From NCBI GenBank assembly GCA_905182785.1, contig CAJJDF010000035.1, positions 1 through 64,000 on the forward strand: DNA of 64,000 bases. Direction: 5' to 3'. Below are positions 1-9,534 of the stretch, one piece after another. The notes under the pieces are model-generated. The model was not told the origin of the DNA and ran no database searches. It saw nothing but the letters and a program-made list of their open reading frames with translations. The translations under genes were made by a program, and so were the position numbers. Position 1 is the stretch's first letter, and every line of letters starts with the position of its first letter. The stretch is from an uncultured Flavobacteriales bacterium (GTDB taxonomy: Bacteria > Bacteroidota > Bacteroidia > Flavobacteriales_D > CAJJDF01).

Positions 1-451
1 TTCCTCCTGCCAAAGCTGGGTCAGGAATCTTAGTATACAAGCCTAAACTTCCTCCTGTTAAGTTATCAATTGCATTTCTACAACATAATGACCAAGTAGC
101 AATGTATCCATTTGGATTATTGGGTAAGGTGGTTATTGTTCCTGTGTATTCATGTTGTTCTACACATAATCCTGGTGGAGTATAGCAATCATCTCCAAAG
201 GGAATGTTGAATTGATTTATTCTTGTTACTGTTACAGTTGAAGAACTAGCGCAAGTAACTTGATCTCTAACTTGTATAGTATATGACGGACCTAAACCAG
301 CCCCAGTACAATACCTAAACAATCGCATAGATACAGTATAACTGTTTGCTCCTGTTTGTACAAATCGAATATCACCTCCTACTGCGTGTGATGATTTTAC
401 TGAGAAATTTACACCTCCTAGAATCAGAATTATTAGAATTAACTTTTTCAT
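1..451 (-). CDS. Secreted protein, N-terminal part (paralogue of the next gene), cut by window edge
   Basis: The reading frame is open from an ATG at 451 to the window edge, giving about 150 N-terminal residues. A Sec-type signal peptide (MKK, then an Ile/Leu-rich stretch) is followed at once by a segment very close to the same part of the 514-aa protein at 656..2200. Shared stretches include AVGGD.RFVQTGAN, FRYC.G, PPGLCVE, LPNNPNGY, CCRN and IPDPALAGG. The cysteines are conserved between the two, which suggests disulfides in an extracellular fold. By analogy the missing C-terminus probably carries a type B sorting domain, but this cannot be seen here. The function is unknown; it is most likely a surface or secreted cargo protein of the type IX system. 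The pair looks like a tandem duplication. Confidence 0.85.
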   Translation of the reverse strand, partial: MKKLILIILILGGVNFSVKSSHAVGGDIRFVQTGANSYTVSMRLFRYCTGAGLGPSYTIQVRDQVTCASSSTVTVTRINQFNIPFGDDCYTPPGLCVEQHEYTGTITTLPNNPNGYIATWSLCCRNAIDNLTGGSLGLYTKIPDPALAGG

Positions 452-601
452 AGCTTATTGGTTTTTTAATTATTTATACCCTAAAATTAAGCTCTGATTA
501 GCATTGTAAGTGAGTAAGTTCACGAAACACTCATTTTTTTTTATAAAATGAAAATGAAATTATTTTGATGAAAAAAAACATACATTTCATAAAAAAAAGA
601 A

Positions 602-634
602 CAAAAAAAAGGCCCCCTGTTTCCAGAGAGCCTT
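602..634 (-). terminator. Intrinsic terminator, minus strand
   Basis: Read on the minus strand, a 10-bp stem (AAGGCTCTCT with AGGGGGCCTT, including three G-T wobbles) closes a 6-nt loop and is followed by an unbroken run of Ts. It lies just beyond the stop of the secreted-protein gene that ends at 656, so it should separate that gene from its downstream paralogue. Confidence 0.75.
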
Positions 635-655
635 AATAAAACTATGTGTTATTTT

Positions 656-2200
656 CTATCTAAAGAGTGTTAGAGGGAAATTCTGAGTTACTTCTTCTCC
701 TCCGTAGTAACCTTGTAGGATTACGAAATAAGAACCAGCCGATAATGGATTTCCACTTTCGTCATTTCCATCCCATTCGAATTTAGCATCTTGAGATTCG
801 TATACTAATTGTCCCCATCTATTATAAACTCTAATATTAAGTGCATCATAACATCTGTCATAAGCATCTTTCTTTAGGAAAAATAAATCGTTTACTCCAT
901 CTCCATTTGGAGAAAATACATTAGGAACGTTATAATCGTAATCTGATCTTAAAACAGGTATAGAAATTCTCTTCTTTACAGAATCAATAGATGCATCACA
1001 TCCAATTGAGAATCCTAATGCCTCAATATAAAAACTATCTACTGTTAATAATTCACAGTTATCCAGATTCCAGCAAAAACGTACACCAACTCTTCCAACT
1101 CCTTGGAAATCTGTAGCATTCAATTTAGTAACATTCACATTGTTTGCAGTATCTATTGCTCCTGAAACTGCATCAGTCCAACTATAGTCATAATTTGATC
1201 CATTTGGTGTTCCTAATGAAGCTGTTGCTCCAAAAGCATAAGCATTTGAAATTACTGAGATATAGAATGTATCTTCTGGATCATTATCAATTGCTACGAT
1301 ATCAAAACATCCTTGATCATCAAAGTTAAAGGCTTGTAATGTCGGGAAATTTGCAAAACTTGGCAATGTATTATAGTTACAGTTAAGTGCAGAATATTGG
1401 ATATCTCTTACAACTTCTCCAATTTTCACTCCTCCTCTAAACTCTTCACATTTTACGGCTACTACATACAATCCTAATTGTGCTGGTCTTGCAGTAACAA
1501 ATCCTGTTGCTGGATTAATTGTACACATACTTCCTGGCCCAAGGATATTTAATATATTAAACCCTGCATTGAATGCAGTTAAAGTAAAAGGTCTTGTACC
1601 ACCTCCAGATGTAGCATTAAAAGGATTAATCAAAGAATACCTTAAACTATCTCCATCTGTATCACTACAAGAAAAATCAATTTGCTTTACGTTTCCAATA
1701 CAGAAATATCCATCTCTTGGATACGGAACAAATTCAGGACTACTATTTCCTCCAGCAAGTGCTGGGTCAGGAATCTGTGCATAAAGTAAATTACCCGAAC
1801 TGGCAACATTTACTAAAGGACCATTTCTACAACAAGTTGTCCAAGTTACATAGTATCCGTTTGGATTATTAGGTAATGTTACTGTACCTGAATAATAATG
1901 CTCCTCTACACATAAACCTGGCGGAACATAGCACTCATCTCCAAAAGTAATAGTTACTGTACTATCTTTATTTGCAGTAAAAGTTGTTACTGAAGCATTA
2001 GTTACATTATCTAATACTCTTGCATTGTTTATAGTTGCTGGAGCACTAATTCCTGAACAGTATCTAAAAAATCTAAATACAACAGTAAATTGATTAGCTC
2101 CTGTCTGAACAAATCTTGTATCTCCTCCTACTCCATGAGACGCTTGTGAAGTGAAAGAAAAAACACTTACTAAGGTTAGTAATAATAATATTTTTTTCAT
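656..2200 (-). CDS. Type IX secretion cargo protein with type B (gliding-motility-associated) C-terminal domain
   Basis: A 514-aa protein with a signal peptide (residues 1 to about 20, ending near SQA). The Cys-rich N-terminal half repeats the protein encoded just downstream at 1..451. The C-terminus from about residue 427 is a clear gliding-motility-associated/type B sorting domain: NVFSPNGDGVND, then VYNRWGQLVYES, WDGND, a GSYF strand and a final LTLFR. In Bacteroidota this domain directs export by the type IX system and cell-surface handling, so the protein is expected outside the cell. The body has the look of beta-sandwich repeats (for example PSFANFPTLQAFNFDDQGCFD), and no enzymatic motif was seen. 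The name does not prove a role in gliding. It is probably its own transcription unit, with the terminator at 602..634. Confidence 0.88.
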   Translation of the reverse strand: MKKILLLLTLVSVFSFTSQASHGVGGDTRFVQTGANQFTVVFRFFRYCSGISAPATINNARVLDNVTNASVTTFTANKDSTVTITFGDECYVPPGLCVEEHYYSGTVTLPNNPNGYYVTWTTCCRNGPLVNVASSGNLLYAQIPDPALAGGNSSPEFVPYPRDGYFCIGNVKQIDFSCSDTDGDSLRYSLINPFNATSGGGTRPFTLTAFNAGFNILNILGPGSMCTINPATGFVTARPAQLGLYVVAVKCEEFRGGVKIGEVVRDIQYSALNCNYNTLPSFANFPTLQAFNFDDQGCFDIVAIDNDPEDTFYISVISNAYAFGATASLGTPNGSNYDYSWTDAVSGAIDTANNVNVTKLNATDFQGVGRVGVRFCWNLDNCELLTVDSFYIEALGFSIGCDASIDSVKKRISIPVLRSDYDYNVPNVFSPNGDGVNDLFFLKKDAYDRCYDALNIRVYNRWGQLVYESQDAKFEWDGNDESGNPLSAGSYFVILQGYYGGEEVTQNFPLTLFR

Positions 2201-2325
2201 TGTTTTGTTTTTTTTCTAAATATATAAAATGCGATTGATTATTTACACCTCTTATTCTACTTATTTATTGTTTTCTTCATGAAACTATGCTTTTTTTTCA
2301 TGAACGATTCAAAATTCTTCTTAAC

Positions 2326-3345
2326 CTAGAAAATATTCACTTCTCTTTCTAAGGTGATTTGGAAATTTTTTAATACAGATTTCATTATTAATGAAGATAA
2401 ATCATAAATATCTTTCCCCTCACTTTCTCCATAATTGACAAGAACCAGAGCTTGGTTTTTATGAACTCCATAATCGCCCTTTCTTGTCCCTTTCCACCCC
2501 AGGTAATCTATTAACCAACCTGCTGCAATTTTCATCTCTCCGCTAGGTAATTTATAATAAGACATTTGTGGAAACCTTAGCTTCAAATCTTCAAATTGTT
2601 CTGCAGAAATTACTGGGTTTTTGAAAAAACTTCCTGCGTTTCCTATTTTTTTTGGATCAGGTAATTTCCTTTGTCTAATATTAATTACTGCATCACTTAT
2701 GGCTTTAATAGTAATGTTTTCGACTTTCATCTTCTTTAACTCACTCCCTATCGCTCCATAAGAGACATTAAAGGTTGGTGTTTTATATAATTTAAAAACA
2801 ACAGAAGTAATAATAAATTCGTTTTTTTGACTGTTTTTAAATACACTTTCTCTATAACCAAAATTACACTCTTCCTTATTGAATATTCTAAGTTTTCCTG
2901 TTTTTATTTCTATAGCTTCTAGACTATGAAATACATCTTTAATTTCTACACCATATGCACCTATATTTTGCATAGGGCTAGCTCCAACATTTCCAGGGAT
3001 TAGTGATAAATTTTCTACTCCAGCAAAGTCATTATCGACACAATACATTACAAAATCATGCCAGTTTTCTCCAGCTCCTGATCTTATTAAAACTTCGCTA
3101 TCATTCTCTTCCTCTATAGAAATTCCTTTTATATTATTTTTCAATACCAAACCCTCAAAGTTTTTGGTAAATAATAGATTACTTCCTCCACCCAAAATTA
3201 ATAGCTCTTCTTTCATTAATTTTTTATCACTCAATACACTTTTCAATTCTTCTAAATCAGAAAATTGGGCAAAATATTTTGTTAATACGGGTACACCAAA
3301 AGTTGTATACTTCTTGATGGATTTATTCTTTTCGATGGCAATCAA
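2326..3345 (-). CDS. murB: UDP-N-acetylmuramate dehydrogenase (UDP-N-acetylenolpyruvoylglucosamine reductase)
   Basis: A 339-aa flavoenzyme that reduces UDP-GlcNAc-enolpyruvate to UDP-MurNAc with NADPH, the second committed step of peptidoglycan precursor synthesis in the cytoplasm. FAD-binding motifs are GGGSNLLF (residues 52-59) and PGNVGASPMQNIGAYG (117-132). The YRES element (164-167) and GNAGSFFKNP (235-244), which holds the proton-donating serine, are present. The length and the Tyr-loop arrangement resemble the longer E. coli-type (type I) MurB rather than the short type II. It is divergent from the large secreted-protein gene at 3452. A TAnnTTTG-like box (TACGTTTG on the minus strand, 3419..3426) lies 74 nt upstream, without a clear -33 element. 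Confidence 0.97.
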   Translation of the reverse strand: MIAIEKNKSIKKYTTFGVPVLTKYFAQFSDLEELKSVLSDKKLMKEELLILGGGSNLLFTKNFEGLVLKNNIKGISIEEENDSEVLIRSGAGENWHDFVMYCVDNDFAGVENLSLIPGNVGASPMQNIGAYGVEIKDVFHSLEAIEIKTGKLRIFNKEECNFGYRESVFKNSQKNEFIITSVVFKLYKTPTFNVSYGAIGSELKKMKVENITIKAISDAVINIRQRKLPDPKKIGNAGSFFKNPVISAEQFEDLKLRFPQMSYYKLPSGEMKIAAGWLIDYLGWKGTRKGDYGVHKNQALVLVNYGESEGKDIYDLSSLIMKSVLKNFQITLEREVNIF

Positions 3346-3451
3346 ATTTTTTGTATTTTTAGAGATTGCATAAAAATACTACTTTTTTTTGGCTATTTAT
3401 AGCATCTATTAAAGTATCCAAACGTATTTTTATCACATATAAATAACTTTT

Positions 3452-6400
3452 ATGATAAAAAGTCTAACATATAAATCCCTACTTACTCTTATGAGTCTGT
3501 ATGTGAGTCTGTTGACTTTTTCTCAAAATAATAATGAAAAATCTTCCAACCATTATTTTTTTAAACAAAATAAAGGACAATGGAATCCTAAGGTACAATT
3601 CAAAGCCGAATTAAATGATGGAGCTATGTTTCTTGAGAATCAAGGGATAACTTATCATTTTGAAGACAAAACATTTATAAGAGAGTCTCACCTATCAAAA
3701 AGACCGATAAAAGAGCCAACTAGTAAAAAAGGACATGTTTTAAGAGTTAATTTTAAAGGATCTAACCAAAATCCTTTAATTTCTTCTACAAGAAAATCAC
3801 CATACTATGAAAATTATTTCCTTGGAAATGATAAATCCAAATGGGCTTCAGAAGTGAGAGTTTTTAATGAAGTAACCTATTCCAATGTTTATTCCAACAT
3901 TGATTTCAAGATATATGAATCGTATTCCAACATGAAATATGATTTCATTGTTTCCCCAGGAGGAAATTACAAAAATATTGAAATAGAATACAAAGGAGCG
4001 GATGATTTATATATTGAAAATGGGGTGTTGTATGTAAAAACAACAATAACTGATATTATTGAGAATAAACCCTATGCTTATCAAATTATAGATGGAGAAA
4101 AGATTAAAGTAAAATGTAATTTCAAATTGCAAAAAAATATTTTAAAATTTAGTTTACCAAATGGATATGACAAAACCAAAGAACTAATTATTGACCCCGT
4201 CTTAATCTTTAGTTCTTATTCAGGATCTACTGCTGATAATTTTGGATTTACAGCTACATACGATACTTTGGGACAAACTTATGGTGCTGGAATTATTTTC
4301 GGAACTGGTTATCCAACTACTATTGGAGCTTATGATAGAACATATAATCCTGGACCAACATCTATAACAACCGTAGATGTTGCAATCAGTAAGTATAATG
4401 CAAATGGATCTGTTTTACTTTACTCAACTTATATTGGTGGTTCTGGGGGAGAAGCGCCACATAGCTTAGTAACTAATGATGCGGGAGAATTGTATGTTTT
4501 TGGGACAACTGGCTCTAGTAACTACCCTAGAACTTCTGGTTGTTATGACAATACTTTTGGTGGAGGAACTAGCATTAATCCAAATGGCTCTGGAGTTAGC
4601 TACAGTTCTGGCTGTGATATTTTTATAACGAAATTTAATGCTAGCGGAACCGGTTTGATTGGCTCTACATTTATTGGAGGAAGTGGAAATGACGGCATTA
4701 ATATTGCTGCTGGAATGGCTTTTAATTACGGAGACGAATTTAGAGGAGAAATTATTGTTGACAATTTAAACAATTGCTACATAGCGACTGCAACAAATTC
4801 TACTAATTTTCCTGTTGTAGGGGGTATGGGAAATCAAGGCGGGGGATCTGATGCTGTTGTGTTTAAATTTAATCCTACACTTACTACATTATTATGGAGT
4901 ACACATTTTGGAGGACTAAGTGATGATGCGGCTTATGGAATTCAACAAGATGCAGCAGGAAATACATTTATAGCTGGAGGAACAAAAAGTACAAATATCG
5001 ATTCCGCACAAAACACTAATTCTGGAGGTGTGGATGGATTTTTAACTAAATATAGCCCCACAAATAATTTACTTAACTCAAGGTATATAGGAACAAATTT
5101 GTATGACCAGTGCTTTTTTGTGCAATTAGATATTTCAGACTCTGTATATACTTATGGACAGTCTTTAGGAACTATGCCAGTAACAACAGGAAAATATTCC
5201 AATCTTGGAAGTCATCAATTTATTCAAAAGTACAGTAACAATCTTGCAACTCTTGAATTCAGTACAATTTTTGGTTCTTCCAGTACAACTATAAATATTT
5301 CTCCTTCAGCATTTTTAGTGAATGATTGTGGATTGATTTATATGAGTGGTTGGGGAGGAACTGTAAATGGGATTGGATCAACTTCTGGAATGCCAGTTTC
5401 TACGGGTACTTCTGCTGCTTATCAACCTACAACTGATGGTAGTGATTTCTATTTGATGGTATTGGAACAAAATGCAGTTGCTCTTAATTACGCAACTTTT
5501 TTTGGTGGTACATCTGCAGCTGAACATGTAGATGGGGGAACGAGTAGATTTGATAAAAAAGGGAATGTTTACCAAGCAGTTTGTGCTGGGTGTGGAGGAA
5601 ATAGTAATTTCCCTTCTACTACAGGTTCTTATTCTACAACAAATGGAAGTTCAAATTGTAACCTTGCCGTTTTTAAATTTAATATTAATGAAATACAAGC
5701 AATTGCAAGTATTCCAACTGTAGTGATTTGCTACCCAAATGCTGCTTTCTTTAGTAATAACAGCACCAATGGTAATGCTTATTTATGGGACTTTGGTGAC
5801 GGAAATACAAGTACAGCTTATGCTCCCACTCATTTTTACGGAGCGGCCGGAACCTATACTGCAACTTTATTAGTTTATGATTCTACAGGCTGTATAAAGC
5901 CTGATTCATCTACTATAATAATTAATGTATTTGACCCTGCAGCAGCTTTGACTACACCAGATACTGCAATTTGTCCAAATACTTCAGTGCAACTATTTGC
6001 AACCGGAGGAACATCTTATTTATGGAGCCCTTCTGCTACTTTGAGTAACGATACCATTGCAAATCCTATTGCTACACCAACTGGACCTACAACCTACAGA
6101 GTTATTGTGTCAAATATTTGCGGGATAGATACAAATTATATAAATGTCACTTTCAATTCTATAGTTACCAAAACAAGTAACGACACAACAATATGCTCGG
6201 GTGATACAGTTCTATTATTTGCTTCGGGTGGTGGCACTTATAGTTGGAGTCCTTCTGCTACGGTTTTAAATTCTACTTCTTCTACACCTTCAATTTTTCC
6301 AACTGCAACCACAAATTATTATGTAAATATTTTGACGCCAGAAGGATGTAATGCGATTGATTCTGTTTTAATTACAGTAATAGACATTCCAAATCCAGTT

Positions 6401-7336
6401 CTTTCAGATGATGACTCTATTTGTTATGGAGACCAAATTATTCTTAATGCCTCTGGGGCAGATTCTTATTTATGGACACCAAGTATTTCACTTTCTACAA
6501 ATACGGGAACAACAGTTACAGCAAATCCGGCAAATACAACTACATATTACGTAGGTTTTACAAATCAATGTGCAACATTGATTGATAGTGTTACGGTTAT
6601 AGTTGTGGTTCCTCAAGCATTTTCTTCACCTGATGACACAATTTGTTTTAATAAATCTGTTGTGATTTGGGCATCCGGAGGTATTTCTTATTCTTGGTCT
6701 CCAATCACCTATGTAACTCAACCCACAAATGACACTACGGAAGTAAACCCTCTTATTCCAACAGTTTTTAGAGTCATTGTGACTGATGCTATTGGATGTA
6801 CAGATACTGCTTTTACATCAATTAGCTTTTCTCCAATACCTACCCTTGATGCTGGAAAAAACCAAGTAATAAATTATGGTCAAACAGCATTTTTAAATGC
6901 AATTTCATCTGCAGGTACTTTTTCTTGGAATCCTCATTTAACATTGGCGAGCACAATAAATAAATCTACCTCAGCACAACCCAGTAACACGACAACTTAT
7001 ATCGCAAATTTATTGGATGCTTATGGTTGTTCTGTCACAGATTCTGTAACGATTTCACTGGACGGTAGTTTGTACATACCTAATACTTTTAGTCCTAATG
7101 GAGATGAATTAAATGATGTTTTTATAATTAATGCTGAAGACATTATTCAATTCGAAATCATGATATTTAATAGATGGGGTGAAATTTTGTATGAATCAAA
7201 AGACATAAACAAAGGTTGGGATGGCTCTCATAAAGGTGAGATTTGCAAAATTGACACATACGTTTGGCGAATTGTATATTCAGATGTAAATACTTCTAAA
7301 ACAGAACTATTTGGTCACGTAAACTTGGTGAAATAA
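3452..7336 (+). CDS. Large secreted protein: DUF7948-like domain, SBBP-like repeats, PKD and Ig-like repeats, type B sorting domain
   Basis: A 1294-aa exported protein. A signal peptide (residues 1-25, ending near TFSQ) is followed by a domain beginning FFKQNKGQW that resembles the DUF7948 family (about 35-245). Next come Gly/Ser-rich beta-propeller-like SBBP repeats, with recurrent STYIGGSGG, STHFGG and FFGGTS strands. A PKD domain lies at about 756-815 (WDFGDGNTS then GTYTATL), followed by three or four Ig-like repeats of about 90 residues carrying LWSPSA or YSWSP (about 830-1200). The C-terminal type B sorting domain starts near 1207 (NTFSPNGDELND, FNRWGEILYES, GWDG). Expected location is the cell surface or medium after type IX export. 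It is probably an adhesin-like or structural protein; no catalytic site was recognised. Repeat-rich DNA of this kind is prone to recombination. Confidence 0.9.
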   Translation: MIKSLTYKSLLTLMSLYVSLLTFSQNNNEKSSNHYFFKQNKGQWNPKVQFKAELNDGAMFLENQGITYHFEDKTFIRESHLSKRPIKEPTSKKGHVLRVNFKGSNQNPLISSTRKSPYYENYFLGNDKSKWASEVRVFNEVTYSNVYSNIDFKIYESYSNMKYDFIVSPGGNYKNIEIEYKGADDLYIENGVLYVKTTITDIIENKPYAYQIIDGEKIKVKCNFKLQKNILKFSLPNGYDKTKELIIDPVLIFSSYSGSTADNFGFTATYDTLGQTYGAGIIFGTGYPTTIGAYDRTYNPGPTSITTVDVAISKYNANGSVLLYSTYIGGSGGEAPHSLVTNDAGELYVFGTTGSSNYPRTSGCYDNTFGGGTSINPNGSGVSYSSGCDIFITKFNASGTGLIGSTFIGGSGNDGINIAAGMAFNYGDEFRGEIIVDNLNNCYIATATNSTNFPVVGGMGNQGGGSDAVVFKFNPTLTTLLWSTHFGGLSDDAAYGIQQDAAGNTFIAGGTKSTNIDSAQNTNSGGVDGFLTKYSPTNNLLNSRYIGTNLYDQCFFVQLDISDSVYTYGQSLGTMPVTTGKYSNLGSHQFIQKYSNNLATLEFSTIFGSSSTTINISPSAFLVNDCGLIYMSGWGGTVNGIGSTSGMPVSTGTSAAYQPTTDGSDFYLMVLEQNAVALNYATFFGGTSAAEHVDGGTSRFDKKGNVYQAVCAGCGGNSNFPSTTGSYSTTNGSSNCNLAVFKFNINEIQAIASIPTVVICYPNAAFFSNNSTNGNAYLWDFGDGNTSTAYAPTHFYGAAGTYTATLLVYDSTGCIKPDSSTIIINVFDPAAALTTPDTAICPNTSVQLFATGGTSYLWSPSATLSNDTIANPIATPTGPTTYRVIVSNICGIDTNYINVTFNSIVTKTSNDTTICSGDTVLLFASGGGTYSWSPSATVLNSTSSTPSIFPTATTNYYVNILTPEGCNAIDSVLITVIDIPNPVLSDDDSICYGDQIILNASGADSYLWTPSISLSTNTGTTVTANPANTTTYYVGFTNQCATLIDSVTVIVVVPQAFSSPDDTICFNKSVVIWASGGISYSWSPITYVTQPTNDTTEVNPLIPTVFRVIVTDAIGCTDTAFTSISFSPIPTLDAGKNQVINYGQTAFLNAISSAGTFSWNPHLTLASTINKSTSAQPSNTTTYIANLLDAYGCSVTDSVTISLDGSLYIPNTFSPNGDELNDVFIINAEDIIQFEIMIFNRWGEILYESKDINKGWDGSHKGEICKIDTYVWRIVYSDVNTSKTELFGHVNLVK

Positions 7337-7379
7337 TTAAAACTCTATTTCTCTATAGTTGCTGAATAACAAAGCATTA

Positions 7380-7829
7380 TTACTTGAAAACTGGGATCTC
7401 TTGTAAATAATTGTAGGTTTTATTCTCAAAATCTATTTCACAAATAAAATGAGTAAGTCCATTCGTTACTATTAAATAAGGGACTTTTAATTCCATATTA
7501 TAAGTTGCAATTTGTGCAAATGTAGCTTGCGAAATTTTCACTTCAGGAGCTTTGCATTCTATCAATAAAAATGGTGCCGCATTTTTATCATAAATTAAAA
7601 CGTCAAATCTTTTTACCCTTTCGTTTACTTTGAATTGTTTTTCAACTTTAAAATAATTCTTAGAGTAACTATGATGATTAATTAAAAAATGAATGAAATT
7701 TTGCCTCACCCACTCTTCTGGGGTGAGTACAAAATATCCTTTCCGTATTTCATCATAAATGAAATAATTCCCTTCTTTCTTTTGAATCTTTGCCTGATAG
7801 TTCGGCAGATTTAATTCCGCTACTTTCAA
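7380..7829 (-). CDS. Stand-alone type I restriction HsdR N-terminal-like (PD-(D/E)XK fold) protein
   Basis: A 149-aa protein that resembles only the N-terminal nuclease-type domain of HsdR subunits (PF13588-like). The putative active site is RFDVLIYD followed by LLIECKAP, that is the D...ExK pattern of PD-(D/E)XK enzymes, then a Gln/Thr-containing helix (SQATFAQIATYN) and YLIVTNG. There is no helicase domain, and no hsdM or hsdS gene nearby, so this is not a restriction system. Small single-domain relatives are common in Bacteroidota and their role is unknown to me. It ends close to the stop of the convergent secreted-protein gene and lies 5 nt downstream of the MuiA-like gene, so the two are probably co-transcribed. 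Confidence 0.8.
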   Translation of the reverse strand: MKVAELNLPNYQAKIQKKEGNYFIYDEIRKGYFVLTPEEWVRQNFIHFLINHHSYSKNYFKVEKQFKVNERVKRFDVLIYDKNAAPFLLIECKAPEVKISQATFAQIATYNMELKVPYLIVTNGLTHFICEIDFENKTYNYLQEIPVFK

Positions 7830-7834
7830 GTTTG

Positions 7835-9433
7835 TTAAAAATTAGATAAAGGTTTATTCTTAGGGTGCTTCACTTCATATTTTATTTTATGAATTTTAGT
7901 TTCACCAGCTTTAAGCGTATATTTCCAAGTTAATTGTCCGGTTGTATCTTTTTTCTTTGCACCTGAAATATCTTTAATTATAATCTCAATTTTCTCGTTA
8001 CTTGTTGTAGGAACTTGATCTTCTACAATGATTTCAATGTCTTTTGATTTGTTGTTCTTAACAGTAATCTGGATTCCCATTTCTACTTTCTTATTACCTC
8101 CCAAAATTGAATTTCTAGCTAGATCTTTTATCTTTTCTCTTTTTGCTACAATTCTCTTGTCTTTACCAAGAACTAAACTCATGGTATCAGAAATTGCATT
8201 TGGGTTTATCATTGTTGTTCCTACAAAAGTTCCTTCTAAAAATAAATTGGCAGCTCCTGGCAACAAGTTATATTGTTCCCAATCGTCAATGTGAGCAATT
8301 AAAAATACATCACAACTGTATTTTGGAGCAGCATAATAAACGTAATCTACATCAAAATTGTAATCTTCTAAAGTTACTACAGCTTTACCATCTGCACCTT
8401 TTATAGAATAAGGTTTAGAGATATTAAACTCACGATTCACCATGTTGTCAGTAGCTGTTGTATAACTCGCTCCCGATTTTGAGTCATACCTTTTTTCTTG
8501 TTCTGGTGCGTAAGCGCTATTCAATTGGCGATTAGAAATTGAACCTTGATTGTAGGACAATGATTTAAACTTTTTGGCATCACTTTGGAACCTCAACACC
8601 CACGGATGAATTATTGGTAAAACTCCATAATTCATAGGGTTACTTGTAGATAAAGTTAACTGAACCTGGTTCCAATCTACTTGTGAGTTTTGGTGAATAG
8701 ATGCTTTGCAAATCGCATTTACTTTGCTTCCTATTCCCTCCGATTTAATTTCGTAGAACGGAGTCCAACCAATGTTGTTAACCATATAAATTAATTTTAA
8801 ATAAACTGTTTGAGCTTTTTCAGAAAAAACTGTTACAAACAAAGAGTTAGCTCTGTTTTTATACCCTAATTCTTTTAGCGTTACATTAATTTTTCTAGAT
8901 TGCTCTCTCAATTCAGTTACTCTAATGTTTTCATCATACACCAAGGAATCAATTTTTCCTAGGTTATTTCTGTAAAATTCAGCCATATCGAGCATGTTAT
9001 CCAAATTGAAGCCGCTATTTACTCCATTTGCACTTTTGTTGTACAAAATCATGTTTTTCTCTGCATTCAAATTCTGAACATTCAATCTTCCCAACTGCTC
9101 TTCTCTTTTCAAAAAATCTAGACTATCCAATAATTTTCTTATTGCAAAAGATTGAGACTCTTTTTTGGTGTTGGTCATTTGAAAATAATTGGCAATAATT
9201 GTAATTCCATTAGTTCCTGAAATTTGTACCGAATTATTATCTATACTAGACTCTAATCCAGTAAACTGAACTAAATTATCGCCTTGTATTAATTTTACGG
9301 ATTCTACTCTATTTATTTGTGCTTTGTTAGAAAACAAAGTAGCTTCCTTTACTCGAGATATAATTTCTGTTTGTGAAAATGAAAATTGCGCAAGGGCTAA
9401 AAGAAAAATTAACGAAAGTTTTAAGTGTTTCAT
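7835..9433 (-). CDS. MuiA-like protein, DUF4140/DUF4139 domains, exported
   Basis: A 532-aa protein with a signal peptide (residues 1-20, ending FSFSQ). The N-terminal part (VKEATLFSNKAQINR, then LIQGDNLVQFTGL) matches the DUF4140 start of the mucoidy-inhibitor MuiA family. A central helical stretch is predicted to be coiled-coil. The C-terminal half has NNIGWTPFYEIKSEG and an immunoglobulin-like end (TGQLTWKYTLKAGETK) typical of DUF4139. The family is predicted to act in the periplasm or outer envelope. The name comes from an E. coli capsule phenotype, and no biochemical function is established that I can rely on. It is divergent from surE across about 100 nt. Confidence 0.85.
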   Translation of the reverse strand: MKHLKLSLIFLLALAQFSFSQTEIISRVKEATLFSNKAQINRVESVKLIQGDNLVQFTGLESSIDNNSVQISGTNGITIIANYFQMTNTKKESQSFAIRKLLDSLDFLKREEQLGRLNVQNLNAEKNMILYNKSANGVNSGFNLDNMLDMAEFYRNNLGKIDSLVYDENIRVTELREQSRKINVTLKELGYKNRANSLFVTVFSEKAQTVYLKLIYMVNNIGWTPFYEIKSEGIGSKVNAICKASIHQNSQVDWNQVQLTLSTSNPMNYGVLPIIHPWVLRFQSDAKKFKSLSYNQGSISNRQLNSAYAPEQEKRYDSKSGASYTTATDNMVNREFNISKPYSIKGADGKAVVTLEDYNFDVDYVYYAAPKYSCDVFLIAHIDDWEQYNLLPGAANLFLEGTFVGTTMINPNAISDTMSLVLGKDKRIVAKREKIKDLARNSILGGNKKVEMGIQITVKNNKSKDIEIIVEDQVPTTSNEKIEIIIKDISGAKKKDTTGQLTWKYTLKAGETKIHKIKYEVKHPKNKPLSNF

Positions 9434-9534
9434 AAGGTTATTTTGAATTTATTTCTTGATTTTTATAAAAGTAAAAATAGTTAGGTGATATTGAATAGCT
9501 CTTAACGATTATTAACAAACAATATTTCAACAGT

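Noticed and set aside
656..2200. Gliding-motility protein proper
   Set aside because: The C-terminal domain is a sorting signal for the type IX system; it does not show that the protein takes part in motility.
3164..3373. Open frames on the opposite strand of murB, priA, the cotransporter and many other genes
   Set aside because: They lie inside genes with clear family signatures and have no family features themselves; shadows of AT-rich codon use.
7380..7829. Part of a type I restriction-modification system
   Set aside because: No hsdM, hsdS or helicase domain is present around it; only the N-terminal domain is seen.
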